A stretch of 64,000 nucleotides of DNA, taken from contig OY288256.1 in the NCBI GenBank assembly GCA_958450325.1, forward strand, positions 49,990,953 to 50,054,952, written 5' to 3'. The translations under genes were made by a program, and so were the position numbers. This document shows, one piece after another, positions 21,060-32,708 of the stretch; the stretch's first letter is position 1; the number at the start of each line of letters is the position of its first letter. Under the pieces are notes generated by a model. The model was not told the origin of the DNA. It saw only the letters and a list, made by a program, of their open reading frames with translations, and made no database searches. Source of the DNA: Agrostemma githago. Lineage: Eukaryota > Streptophyta > Magnoliopsida > Caryophyllales > Caryophyllaceae.

Positions 21060-23547
21060 TGTGGACATGACGTAGGTCCACCCCGACGCGGCGAAGCGCG
21101 GGTTTGGGTAGGTGAATGAATCTCGTGGTAAGATTGTTCTCGGGTTCAAAATTTAAGTCAAAATGGAGTCGCCACCGAATTTTGTGGTTATTCGGAACCA
21201 TACGAGCCCACTCTATGTCGTCATGGGCTATACACAAAGTAAGCCCACTCCGATTTCAGAGTTTATGGGGCTCGTCCCTTTGCATTGCGATACCGATACC
21301 ATCTATACCGGTAATCGTGTAAAGAATGACTCTCGTGCGCCAAGGGTTTCGGACATCCGGAAACCAAAGGTTCTGAGTAAGGGGTGAGGGTACGTGTTGG
21401 GAAGCCCACTAAGGACACCCAACCCCGCCCACACATGGCGGCCTCTACTAAGACACCGTTCGTGTTCGTGTACGCGGGCTAGTAAAATAATTAAATGATA
21501 TGCAAACAGCGTTTTGTCTAAGCATGTGAATTTTGCGTTAACTACGTCATTTAATGCATCTTATTATTGGTCGAAATGGTTTAGCATGCGAGGTTCATTT
21601 ATAAAGCGTAAAAGCAAATAAAATAAATGAAGCTCGAAAGGAAATAAAAAGCGTACAAGCTACACGGGCGGAAATACAACCCGGAATTCACAATACAACA
21701 TAAACGAAATAACATAAAATAAAGGTAGAACGGACCCGTATGAAAGCTAGACCACGAAATATGTAGATGAACTAACCCTGCTTAAATACGTATTATGTTA
21801 CGTATTAAACGAAGGACGGAAATATGAGACTGCGGCGTATTACTAGCCTAATCTCACATCCCGTAGTCTTGTCCCGACTTATCACGTCAGAGTGGTCAAA
21901 GTCGGTTCTACGTGTCGTGATGTGTAGGTTTTGAAAAATGAGGAGGGTCATGCAATGGTCTAAAGTCGATAAAGAACGGGGCTCGAAATATGTGTCCAAG
22001 CCCTCGGGTTTGCGTGTTATGAGACCCACCCGATCGAGTCATTGACTGACTCGGTCGAGTGTGTCATTAGCGTGGCTACTGACCACTTTTTGGGGTGCTA
22101 CTCGATCGAGTGGCCTATGGCACTCGATCGAGTGCCCCCTGTACGAGAGGTAACTCGCCTCGTTTTATGACTTGAAATCGATAGTCGGCCTAACCAAGTA
22201 CGAATATTACATGATTCGTACTTAGTGCGACCTCCGGTATTATAATCGTATATGAGCGATTATAATACCGTCATCGGGATTTTATGAAAATGTTTTATGT
22301 TAGATTAGGAAATTTTGAATTGGTGACGAAATGTATCCCTCTACGTCACGACATCGGAACTAACCCTTTCGGGTTATGTGATGTCGGTTTTCGTGTCAAC
22401 GGGTTTCGTACCAATTATGGAAAGGGGATTAAATCCGTTCAACTACGACGGATCACGATCTCGTCACGCCCTTGAGTACATTGGGGCGGGGCTCCTCGAA
22501 AGGGCTCCACCTCCGTCGTTGCTCGTAAAGGGATTAGACGGACCAAAAGTGATCATCGTAGTCAAACGTTTTAAAACCGATTTTGATACTAGTTTACATA
22601 TACACGGTATTGATAATGTAAACGACGATAAAATGACATAAAACAAAGATATAAAAATGCAAAAATGTTAGTGTTAGTGTTGTGATGATCATGACTACAA
22701 TACAATAAAAATAAGCAAAATGACGGAATAAATAAAGATCGAAAGAGAAATTAGGACACCCTCAACATACATGCTAGTATAGGACCTCGGAAATGGACTC
22801 GTAAATAGCGGCACGGCTTGAGAGTATCGAGGACGTACGTGAGTTATGGTGTGTATGGATGTTGTGTCGGTTTCCGAGGTATAAATGGCTCGGATTTTGA
22901 TGTGTTTTGCTTAGGGTTTGTAGTGTAGGTATGTAGGGTTGTAGTAGGGTAAAAGGTGACTGAAGTTGTAGGGTAAAAATGAATGAAAAATCTGAAATGC
23001 ATGGGGGGGGGGTGAAGCGGTATTTATAGACTTCACCCCTCGACCTAGGGGCACTCGATCGAGTGGCCCTAGTGCACTCGATCGAGTGCCTTCGCAAATG
23101 GGCCAAACCCGGGTTCAAGGCGCTCCATTCGATCAAATGGGGTCAATCCACTCGATCGAGTGGGTCAACAAATCGAGATAAATAAGGGATGTTTGACTTG
23201 ATTGATTTGTTTGTTATTTTTTGAGTTTATTTGTGCGCCAATCTGAACCTGGCTGATTTATGAGACGGTTTCGTCTTTGACCGGGTTTTGACCCGGTCGC
23301 CAAAAGACGGGATTTATCTTTGGTGTTGGTTTTGGCCCAAATTAGTCTCATTTGACTCGGAACGACCCACTGGGCCTGAATTTGAGGTCTGTTTTGTGAG
23401 ATTTTTACTCCGCTAAAAGTCCATGTCGGATATTATGAATTCAGAGCCCAAATCCGAGTATACTAAGTCACGTTGACGTCCAATCATCATCGGGTATTTT
23501 TCGGAGACTACCATAGACACGTGGCAGTCAAAATGCGGGTGTCTACA
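21060..23547 (-). repeat. Level-2 Tat element, 5' LTR (2488 bp)
   Basis: The partner of 7894-10378. Palindrome pairs are at 22100-22133 and 23052-23088, and a pair at 23125-23163 whose first member has become CCATTCGATCAAATGG (23125-23140). On the minus strand the TATA-like CTATAAATACCGC at about 23020 serves as the likely promoter of the element RNA. Confidence 0.92.
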
Positions 23548-24504
23548 CCCATTTCCCTACTTCCTACACAAATCCACACAATAAAAATGCAATTTGTTGA
23601 TCTCTCTTTCTAATTACTAAGGAATGCCAAAAAAGCCAAATCTTGCCAAAAAGGGCAAAGAAAAGAAAAGAAGAAAAAAAAATGAAAGAAAGAAAAGAAA
23701 TGAAGAAAAAAAAAGGCACAAAAGCCAAAAAGAAAATAGAAAAGAAGAAAAAAGAATGGCATGGCAAAACAAAGCGAAAATGCAAAAGAAGAAAGAAAAT
23801 GCCAAAAGAAAACCCGTCTCACAAAAAGAAATCCCCACAAAAATAAGCCTTTTTCCGACTTTTGCCGTGAAGAGCTTACCAAAGGACCGAGTCCCGAGGA
23901 AGGATGATAGCGGCATTAGTCGGTCTTCTCTCATTTTGCATATTTCCACCTTTTTACTTGGACTAGTTAGGCGGTTTTGGATATGGGACGACCCTCTTGG
24001 CTCACGCTAAAGGGGGCGGGGTCTCACTTACCTACAGTGTTGACTAACACCGTGGTTCTTCACTTTTCCACTCCGCCGATCGTCCCGTAGTACGTTTTTA
24101 TAAAGTTAGGAGGACCTAGGTAAGTCACCAACGTTTTTGTTGCTTTATCGTCATACTATTAGGGTTTAGTTCACCTTGATTTGTATTACTAGCTTGGGAA
24201 CGTTGTCACTTACCTCGAGTCCTAAACCGGTGCTTCTTTCACCGCTTTTAGAGGGAAGCGGTATTTCTTTTGTTTTGGGTGCAACCGATTACGTGTTCGT
24301 TTATGTGTTTGTTTATTTGTGTGTTTGGTGTCCGGTTGCATGCACAGTTTTGTCGCAAGACCCAACTTGCCTTGCGGGGTGCACTTCTCCTCTAAATGTA
24401 CTCGCGTGATTTGAAGGGGCGTAGGATGCGCTAATACCCACTCGGATAGTTTAGTAGTAGTATGTGCTTACTCGAGGGCGAGTAAGGGTTAAGTGTGGGG
24501 GAGT
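23548..24504 (+). other. Level-1 internal region, right part, with PPT
   Basis: This continues the level-1 internal DNA after the Tat insertion. An A/G-rich tract at 23640-23830 gives a Lys/Glu-rich ORF on one strand and a Phe-rich one on the other; neither looks like a gene. The polypurine tract AAGTGTGGGGGAG (24491-24503) abuts the 3' LTR. Confidence 0.65.
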
Positions 24505-26104
24505 TGATAAGTGTCATTTGTAGTGCCTATTTTGTAGTGTTTTGGTCCCATTTTCCTTGTAGAATCGCTCCTTGGGAGCGGTTTAGGGGCTTCTTATGCT
24601 TCCTTTAGTTCGTTTCAGGTTCCCGAGACCGATTTGGAAGAGTTGGAACGATTCCGACTCGATACATACACATTTTGGAGCCAACGAAGCTAAGGAACGA
24701 TGACTCGATGCCTTGGAGTCGACCCCGAGACCTTGGGACCCAATCCCGAGCCTCCGAGACCCGATCCCGAGTCCCGAGAATCGATGGGAAGCCCATGAGA
24801 AGCAAGGAGGGACCAAAAAGTTCATATTGGAAGCCTACAAGGCTCATCCCGGACGGGTATGGCCTCATCCCGTCCGGGATGAAGGAGCAAAAAGAGAAGC
24901 TGCTGTCTGTGGGCCATCCCGATCGGGAAGGTGGCATCGCGACCGGGACCACCCCGTCTCGGCCGGGACGGGCCACTGCTACTCCGCTTTGTTTCTTTTC
25001 TTCTCCCTTTCATTTGTAACCCTATATATACTCTTCCCTTGTTATGTTAAGCTTATGTTAGACATTAGAGACAAAACCCTAGATAATTTTAGCATAGATT
25101 AGCATAGATTAGGGTAGATTAGTCCTTAGATTATCGTTAATCTTAGATTAGTACTTGTAATTTGGGAATTCTTCAAGATCTCCACCAAGCTTGACAAACT
25201 TGGATGTATGTTTTGGGTTTTTTCTCATTTATGCAAGTTTCCTTCTTCCTTCCATCTTGTTAGTAGGTATAATCTTCTTTTCCTTTCACTTAATCTTGTT
25301 CTTTCATTAAAGTTTGAATCTTTGTTCTTGTTATGGTTCATAGTTCATAGTTATTGTTAGTTTCTTCATGTTTGTTTTGATGTTTGTGATGATTCCTCTT
25401 CTTAGTGTTAGTTTTAGTATAGATATGTTAGAGTAGTATCTTGCTAGGGTTAGTAAGGCGATTAGGGTGTTAATTGGATGATTAAGGGATTGTTGGAGAT
25501 GTTGGTGGAAGATTTGGGTTTCCTCTTGTATGATGCACATCACATGTTTGTTGAAATGCTTGATTGACTAAGTATGTACGAATGCTTGTTTTTCTTGCTT
25601 TTCTTTGTGGGTGATAGTTGTTTGTGGGTTCGGTCCCCTCATTAAGTTGCGAGAGCCCGGTGAGGACGACCCCTAGGTCGGTCTAAGTTGCGAGAGCCCG
25701 GATTCGACCTAGGCCTTTAGCGTGCTAGTAACCCCGATTGTGTTGTGTATCGCCGAGTTGGGTTTTAGGTGGAACCTCTAGGTGAGTCTAAGTTGCGAGA
25801 GCCCGGGCATTACCTAGATTACCCTACTACCTCCTTCACCTCTAGTTCTCCTTCGACCATTCCGTTACCCCTTTGACCCCGACCTAATCCTAGCCCGTTT
25901 CCTTTGATAGTTCTCTTGCTTTAGACCTAGCTTAGCCTTAGTCTCCTCCCCTTAGATTAGCTCGTCTCGAACTTAGTCCTTGACCGTAGCATACCTTAGT
26001 CCGACCTCTCGTCCCTGTGGATTCGACCCGACTTACCCTAGCTACCCACTAGGTTAGCCGGTTTTATTTGACGGTTGGGATTCACGACAAATCCCTACCC
26101 ATCA
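24505..26104 (+). repeat. Level-1 element, 3' LTR (1600 bp)
   Basis: Same ends as 1115-2735. It is exactly 21 bp shorter, the length of one palindrome unit missing near 24940. It is followed by the TSD ACCCG. Confidence 0.93.
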
Positions 26105-26796
26105 ACCCGGTAGGAAGGGAGGAGGTTCTTGACAAAAGCCTCCACTAAAGTCTTTTCACTGGGCTTATCGACCAGTTTCACACTTTCGGCCCTCCAACGT
26201 TGGAGGTATTTGGTAAAGCCCTCCTTAGGTTCTTGGGCCATAACCTCTAGAGACCGCATTGTGGTCTGGATCTCGGTGTTGTCAGGATAGTTCCGAACAA
26301 ATTCCGTAGCCACATCATCCCATGTCGAGAACTTCTTCGGGTCTAGCCTGTAGTACCAGGCCTTTGGGTGTTTCTCCAGAGATGCAGCAAAGAGGTTTTT
26401 GAACATAGAAGAGTCCACTCCCTTAATAGCCATGAACTCCATGAAGGCCCGTACATGTAGTAACGGGTCTTCAGTCCCTTCGAACATGGGTAAGCCCGTG
26501 AGATTCAGGTTTGCGGGCAGTTTGTCACTTACCGGCGAGTACTCCCGACTGTTTTCCCGGTGAATATTGTTACTTCCAGTTAGGTGGACTTGTTCTTCCA
26601 ATCGGCGAACCGAGCTAACTAGTTCAGCTAGGGGTTCCGTGACCCCGGTATTTGGAATCCTGTGCTCCACTGCAGCTAAACGAGCAACGATAACCACTTG
26701 ACCGGCCCTCATTTCTGTCAATTGGGCCTCAATGTCGGCTTGTTTGTCGACCATGGTGTCCACAGAGGTCTTCAGACTATTCAGAGTAGCTTCCAT
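26105..26796 (-). pseudogene. Level-0 Tat element: gag N-terminal part
   Basis: About 229 codons are homologous to the first part of the gag at 19811 downward, sharing SSVRRLEEQVHLTGSNNIHR and LDPKKFSTWDDVATEF. The frame is open up to the insertion point and then runs into level-1 LTR sequence. Coding resumes at 1114 downward. The interrupted copy cannot make full Gag. Confidence 0.88.
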
Positions 26797-27879
26797 TCTG
26801 CGGGTGTGTCTGGTTGCCGGTGGCCTGTCTGTAAGAACACCGCGTAATCAGAGACTGAACCCAGACCTTGGAACCAAAATAGTACATCCCGAGCAGGGAA
26901 AAGACTAAAACAACTTGAAAGAGACTCTTAGACGGGTGACTCGTGGATGACGGGCTTTCCTTAGGATTCGACGGGTGGGCCGAATCCTGTTTGAAGGAAG
27001 GTCGATGTGAGACGTCCCCAGACTTTGGACTCAAATGTGTAGACGGGCCCTCCTTTGTAGGAGTATGTCCTACGTAGGTGGGCCTTGCCTTAGTCTAATA
27101 AGGCGGACTGGGGAAGGGAGGAAACTCGTGATGTAAGATCGACAGAGTTTCGACGCTAAAGACCTTGACGACTTATGACATGACCCAACACTGCTAAATA
27201 CGGGAAGTCCTAAGGAGGGGAAGGTTTGAAAAGGATTATTTTTGGAAGGTCCGAGAAAGCTCGGGGAAAGTCCCGATTTTTTTTCAACAAAATCGGAAAG
27301 TGCATCGGGCCTTGGTTTTGAAAATTCGAAAATATTTTCGAGTTTTAAATTGGGCAGCATACCGACTAGAAAGTGGGCTATTTTGAGTAAAATCATAAGT
27401 CCTAGATTCGGTATGTATCCCGGGTTTTGAAATTTGAATATATTTTGAAAAGATGTATTTTTGAAAATGACGGTTTTTGAAAAACGACACGGAAACCAAG
27501 TAGCACATAGTCACGCAAGCATAATAACGACGCCATGTATGCTTTACACTAAGTCTCGGTCGGTCTATAGAGAGTCTATACCAGTGCTCATAGTCTAGAC
27601 GAGAAACGGGACGGACTTCCTAAGTCGAGTTGAGCTTAGAACATGCCGCAAAGTCCATACGAATCGACTATGAACACCTTTAACGTATCCAAGGCGGAAT
27701 ACATCGTGGTATAGTGGGACGTCGGTCACCAGTACCGGCCCGGGAAAAATATCGGGTTATGCATGAACTGTAAAACTAAAACGCATATTGTATTTGTCAA
27801 ACGATTTCTATTCGAGTCTCACCCTGAGGATGCCGATGGTTAGGCACTCATCGGTTAATCCCCAGCGGAGTCGCCAAAT
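26797..27879 (-). other. Level-0 Tat leader and PBS (27860-27876)
   Basis: This is the leader between 5' LTR and gag, alignable in part with 19812-21059. The PBS TGGCGACTCCGCTGGGG (minus strand) is identical to that of the level-2 copy. No gene is seen. Confidence 0.75.
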
Positions 27880-30462
27880 TGTGGACATGACGTAGGTCCA
27901 CCCCGACGCGGCCACGCGCGGGTTTGGGTAGGCGAATGCACCTCCATATGAGAATGGATCGAATTGAAATTTAAGTCGAAATGGAGTCGCCACCGAATTT
28001 TATGGTTATTCGGAACCGTTCGAGCCCACTCTATATCGCTATGGACCATACACAAAGTATGGTCCATTTCGGTTTTAGAGTTTATTAGGCTCGTCCCTTT
28101 GCATTGCGATACCGATACCATCTATACCGATAATCGTGTAAAGAATGACTCTCGTGCGCCAACGGTTTCGGGCATCCGGAAACCGAGGTTCTGAGTAAGG
28201 GGTGAGGGTACGTGTTGGGAAGCCCACTAAGGACACCCAACCCCGCCCGCACTTAGCGGCCTCTACTAAGACATCGTTTGACTTTCTAATATGCGCGTTA
28301 GTGATTCGGTGAAATGATATGCAAACAGCGTTTTAGCTAAGCATGCGAATTGAATGTGAGCTACGTCATTTAATGCATCTAATTTATTGTCGAAGTGATT
28401 TAGCATGCGAGGGTTCATTTATAAACGGTAAAACGCAAATAAATCAAGCAAAGCAAAAATAAATCGATTACAAGTTACACGGGCGGAATACAACCCGGAA
28501 TTCACAATACGACGAACAATAAAACATAATAGCCAAAATATACAATCGAAATGGCAAGCAATAATTACAAACGGACCCGTGTATAAACTAGACCGTGAGT
28601 TTGTGTAGATGGACGAACCTTAATTAATTACGCATTATATTGCATATTAATCAAAGGACGGAGGTTCGAGACCTAGGCGTGGTGCTAACCCGATCTCGAA
28701 CCTCGATGCCTTGTCCCGACTTATCACCTCGAGAAATGGAATCTAAATTAATTATACGTCGGATACGACTAAAGAGTCGTCGACATAAAATTGATAGTGT
28801 GAGACCGTCGATCAAAATCGTTTATGTGTCGTGATATGTGTGAGTTTTGAAGAAGGGAGGGTCATGTGATTGTCTTTACACATGATGACTAGAGTCGTAA
28901 AAAGACGAGGCTCGAAATGTGTGTCGAGGCTCTCGGTTTTCTAGGTTACAGAACTCACTCGACCTAGTCGTGGGCTGACTCGGTCGAGTGCGTCCTGGAA
29001 GACGCTACTATCCAGTTTTGTGGGTGCTACTCGATCGAGTAGCCTATGTACTCGGTCGAGTAGCCCCTGTACGAGTCGTGACTCGTTTATTTTTTGGTTT
29101 AAAATCGATGATTGGCCAAATCAAATACAAATATCGCACGATTTGTATTTAACTTGGTTTCCGGTACTATAATCGTGTATGCATACGATTATAATACCGT
29201 TATCGGAATTTTATAAAAACGTTATCGTTAGATTGAAATTTTGATTGGTGATGAAATTGTGTCCCTCTACGTCACGACATCAATATTAATCCTTACGGAT
29301 TGCATGATGTCGATTTTCGTGTCAACGGGTTCCATACCAATCTTAGAAATGGATGTATACGTGTTCAACTATGAATGATCGTGATCGTGTTAATAAACGA
29401 ACCTTAAAAAAATGATCATCGTAGTCAAACGTGTTTAGATCCGAGTTTTGAAATTATTATATATATTTACACGGTACATACAATATTATGATAAAATGTA
29501 CATAACGATAAATAAAATGCGAGAAGTAAAATGTTAGCGTTAGTAATGTCGTTACTACCGACTAGATATAATACTATAAACATGAATATAAATATACATA
29601 AAAAACGAGAAAAAGGATGAAGAAGGAAAAGTCGGTGTTGAATTGTCACACCCTCAACCTACATGTTCTTGCTTCTCGGGATACGGTTCGTCAAACGGCG
29701 GCAATGGCACGGGAACGTCGAGATACGTAGGAGGAGTTGATGGTGTGTATGTACGGCTCGGTTTGTGTGGGATTTTTACGAGTTTGTGCTCTCAGAAAAT
29801 TGGTGTAAGTGTGATGATGCCTAAGGGTGGAAATAGGGCTGAAATGTGTATGTAAATTGAGTGCAAAGTTGGCTGAAATTGAGGGTTGAAAAGTCGTGTA
29901 AAGGGTTGGAAAAACTTGTGTAATGCTTTAGGATTGACGGGTATTTATAGGGAACCCACGACACAGGGGCACTCGATCGAGTGGCCCTAGTGCACTCGGT
30001 CGAGTGCCCTAGCAAATGGACCTGGACCGGTTTTAAGAGGCTCCACTCGATCGAGTGGTTAATCCACTCGACCGAGTGGATCAATTAGGCCGCAAAATTT
30101 TAGGCTTGATTAGCCTTAAATTGATTTTAATTGATTTGGCTGATTTTGCTGATTTTGAACGTATCAGGTCGTTTTTTGTGTCGGGTTTGTCTTGACCGGG
30201 TTTTGACCCGGTCGCTAAAAGACGGGAATTATTTTTGGTGTCGGTTTTGACCCAAATTAGTCTTATTTTGCTCGGGACGACCCACTGGACCTGAATTTGA
30301 GGTTGGTTTTGTGAGATTTGTATCCCGTTAAAAGCCTATGCCGGACATTACAGATTTCGAGCCCGTATCCGAGCGCGTTAGAGCACGTTAGCGTCCGATC
30401 ATCATCGGGTGTTTTTTGGAAACTACCATAGACACCTGGCAGTCAAAATGCGGGTGTCTACA
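27880..30462 (-). repeat. Level-0 Tat element, 5' LTR (2583 bp)
   Basis: It begins TGTGGACATGACG and ends GGGTGTCTACA like 21060-23547 but is clearly diverged, with many substitutions and indels. Palindrome pairs persist at the same places: 29026-29064, 29969-30006 and 30043-30079, some as ACTCGGTCGAGT or ACTCGACCGAGT. The right flank CATGT (30463-30467) should be repeated beyond the missing left end. Confidence 0.9.
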
Positions 30463-30528
30463 CATGTCAAACGTCACATTATGATCAGACTATATGTAAA
30501 AAGATAAGCACAAAAAAAATACTCCGTA

Positions 30529-30900
30529 GTATATAATCGACCTAACCTTCACAAAAGCACTTTGATTTTCACCAACAAGGTCCGGAAGAATAGCTGCTAA
30601 TCTATTACTAAGTAGCTTGGAAATGACTTTGTATACAATGTTGCAACAAGCAATAGGACGATACTGTTTAACACTCGTTGGCTTGTCACATTTCGGAATA
30701 AGTCCGATACTTGTAGCATTTATCTGAGATAAGAGAGAATTAGACCTGAAAAATTCATGAATTGCGTCACAAATATCCGGGCCAATTACCGACCAGCTAT
30801 CTTTGAAGAAAGAACTTGAGAAACCGTCGGGTCCGGGTGCTTTTTCAGGTGGAATACTGAAAAAAAAAATTGCTTAATTTCATCATTCGAACCTCTCTGG
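30529..30900 (-). pseudogene. LINE reverse-transcriptase fragment
   Basis: Minus-strand translation gives KAPGPDGFSSSFFKDSW, then LIPKCDKPTSVKQYRPIACC, then NRLAAILPDLVGENQSAFV. These are the N-terminal fingers/palm motifs of plant L1-type LINE RT. The frame is open from about 30862 to 30530; a T-run at about 30861-30870 disrupts it upstream (NDEIK text at 30875-30890). The catalytic YADD region is absent, so this is a truncated relic with no poly-A or TSD visible. Confidence 0.88.
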
Positions 30901-31539
30901 CCAATTCTGCTATCGTTGTTGTTATTATTATTATTACTATTATAATTAATTAATTAATTGTTGTTGTTTGGTGTTATAATTTTATTTTATTTTTCATTTT
31001 TTAAAATATTATTAGATAATATATATATTAAGTAATTATTAGTTTCAGCTTATTTTACTTCAGCTCAGCTCAGTTCAGATTCTATCAGTCCAGCTCAGCT
31101 CCTATCAGAACAGCTCAGCTCAGCCCTGTTTCAGCCGAAAAGAACAGGGCCTTAGTCCGTACTCTTTTTCTCTCGATAATTTGTTATCCTTTTATTAAAA
31201 TACTAGTCACAAATAATATAAAAGTACAACAAATTATTGAGACGGGGGATTATAAGTGAAAAAACAAACTAAACGCTTTGGTTTTATATCAAGCATTATA
31301 CCATAGGAGTTTAGTTATTGACAATAAACTGTAATTTATAGTGATGGCTTAAACTATTTACTTACCAATCAATAATAATAATCAGTCAAATTTCAAATCC
31401 TTGGTCAGCAAGGAAAGTTGATGTTTTTTAACTTCTAACAGAAAGGTCAAATAAAAAACAAACAATATACACAAATTTTTATGTGAGATGGTCTCATGAT
31501 ATGATTATTGGGATATCTCTCACATGAGAATTTGTGTAT
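30901..31539. other. AT-rich intergenic DNA with CAGCTCAG repeats
   Basis: It includes ATT and ATTA microsatellite text near 30915-30960 and a cluster of CAGCTCAG-type repeats at about 31045-31125 ending in AACAGGGCC, perhaps a subterminal repeat zone of an old DNA transposon. At 31481-31528 lies a degenerate copy of one arm of the next MITE. No gene is seen. Confidence 0.45.
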
Positions 31540-31670
31540 TAGTTAGTCTCCTGTGAGACGGTTTCACAATACGATTATTGTGAGACCTCTCACATAGAAT
31601 AATAAAATACTCCTATGTGAGAGGTCTCACAATAATCGTATTGTGAGACCGTCTCACAGGAGACTAACTA
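31540..31670. mobile_element. Foldback MITE, 131 bp
   Basis: The two arms of about 58 bp are almost perfect reverse complements (TAGTTAGTCTCC ... GGAGACTAACTA), with a short AT loop at about 31605-31612. The arm includes GTGAGACGGTYTCACA. TA dinucleotides flank the ends. No coding capacity. Confidence 0.82.
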
Positions 31671-32122
31671 GTGAAATTTTGTTATAATCAAATGTTGCGA
31701 ATCGTAAGGATTAATACTACCATCATTCTACCATGCAACAATATTAAAATATGAAAGTACAATATTAAAATTTAGAAGTACAATTTATAAAAGAAAAGAT
31801 TATTTTAGATTTGTGATCATATTCAGATAAATAATGATAACTTAATTTTAATATCACAAAGTGATCATTATTTAATTTAAAATTATTACTAATTAATTTA
31901 AAGTAGTCTTTTTTATGATAAATTAATAATTTGTATACCGTAATTCGGGAAAGTAGTCATTTTTACTATAAACCAGTGAAGTATTAAAAATCAATTAAGT
32001 AGTAAAATAATTAGTGTTCCTTGTTAAGCACGTCTTCCGTTCACGGTTTCACCATCATTGTCCTTGTTCAGCACGCTTCTTACATGCACCACATCATCCT
32101 GCTTGCTTACCTATTTCTACGT
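31671..32122. other. AT-rich intergenic and promoter region
   Basis: No repeat or gene recognised. The last part (32020-32122) is less AT-rich and leads into the TATA box of the small gene, so it probably holds its upstream promoter. Confidence 0.4.
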
Positions 32123-32131
32123 CTATATAAA
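32123..32131 (+). promoter_or_regulatory. TATA box of the 63-aa gene
   Basis: CTATATAAA lies about 130 bp before the ATG. A leader rich in A, C and repeated CAATT follows. Confidence 0.65.
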
Positions 32132-32254
32132 CCTCCGATCATAAGTCCTAAACACAAACAAATCTAATTAATTTCAATAATTCAATTCAATTCAATTTAT
32201 AGCAAACAAATACAACTAATTATTAGCGATATTATTTACAATAAAGTTTTCAAA

Positions 32255-32446
32255 ATGGGTTTCTCTTCTACATTATTTAGTTGTTTTTCGAAACCAAATC
32301 ACGTTGTTTGTGAAAGTAACGAGAGAAAATGTGCTGATAAGGAAAATTCAAATGAATTAAGGCGGGGAAATGAAGTAATTAGAAGATCATCGGCACCAAT
32401 TCCCGGCTCTTATTTTCCTATTGGATCTAGGCTTTCTAGCTTGTAA
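32255..32446 (+). CDS. Small plant protein, 63 aa, unknown function
   Basis: A complete short ORF with good context (TATA box, A-rich leader, AAAATGGG start). The N-terminus MGFSSTLFSC has Gly at position 2 and a Thr at position 6, which suits N-myristoylation. Cys10 could be palmitoylated, so attachment to a membrane is possible (inference). The middle is charged, and the C-terminus is Ser/Pro/aromatic: RRSSAPIPGSYFPIGSRLSSL (the last 21 residues, split here as RRSSAPIPGS and YFPIGSRLSSL). I recall small plant proteins with similar YFP-containing tails but cannot name the family. No introns are needed. This is the best candidate for a real host gene here. It stands alone among MITEs. Confidence 0.6.
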   Translation: MGFSSTLFSCFSKPNHVVCESNERKCADKENSNELRRGNEVIRRSSAPIPGSYFPIGSRLSSL

Positions 32447-32553
32447 TTTCTTTTTCGAGTTCACAAATCCTTGTTGAAGACCAACATGCATCATGCATGT
32501 ATATGCGTCTCAATCTTACAGCATTGTCAATTTGTCATCTAATCATCTACAAA

Positions 32554-32660
<107 letters not shown>

Positions 32661-32708
32661 TATTTAACAACAATAATACCAACTATAGGGCGTCTTCCCA
32701 AAATAATA

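Larger units (their letters stand above)
7894..23547 (-). mobile_element. Level-2 Tat/Retand-like Ty3-gypsy element
   Basis: The flanking duplications are CCCAT at 7889-7893 and 23548-23552. LTRs are 7894-10378 and 21060-23547 and end TG..CA. On the minus strand the order is 5' LTR, PBS, leader, gag-protease, RT, RNase H, a second (archaeal-type) RNase H, integrase, purine tract, 3' LTR. The dual RNase H and long 3' region with a reverse-oriented gene are known for the Tat lineage (Ogre, Retand). The gag-protease frame is intact; pol has several stops and frameshifts, so the copy is not autonomous. The LTRs differ by roughly 1 percent (by eye), so it is young. It is closely related to the level-0 element it indirectly sits inside. 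Confidence 0.93.
1115..26104 (+). mobile_element. Level-1 Athila-like non-autonomous LTR retrotransposon
   Basis: The element is bounded by 5-bp duplications ACCCG at 1110-1114 and 26105-26109. Its two LTRs begin TGATAAGTG and end CCATCA. The PBS matches the 3' end of plant tRNA-Asp, as known for Athila, and a purine tract precedes the 3' LTR. Without the two later insertions (4265-5911 and 7894-23552) its own internal DNA is only about 4.5 kb. That DNA has one 425-codon ORF and no recognisable protease, RT, RNase H or integrase. I therefore read it as a large retrotransposon derivative mobilised by a relative. By eye the LTRs differ at roughly 1 percent of sites plus one 21-bp unit, so the insertion is young. 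Confidence 0.88.

Noticed and set aside
23564..24010. Lys/Glu-rich ORF on plus and Phe-rich ORFs on minus strand
   Set aside because: A simple purine-rich tract gives both; no domain, and it sits in the non-coding end of the level-1 element.
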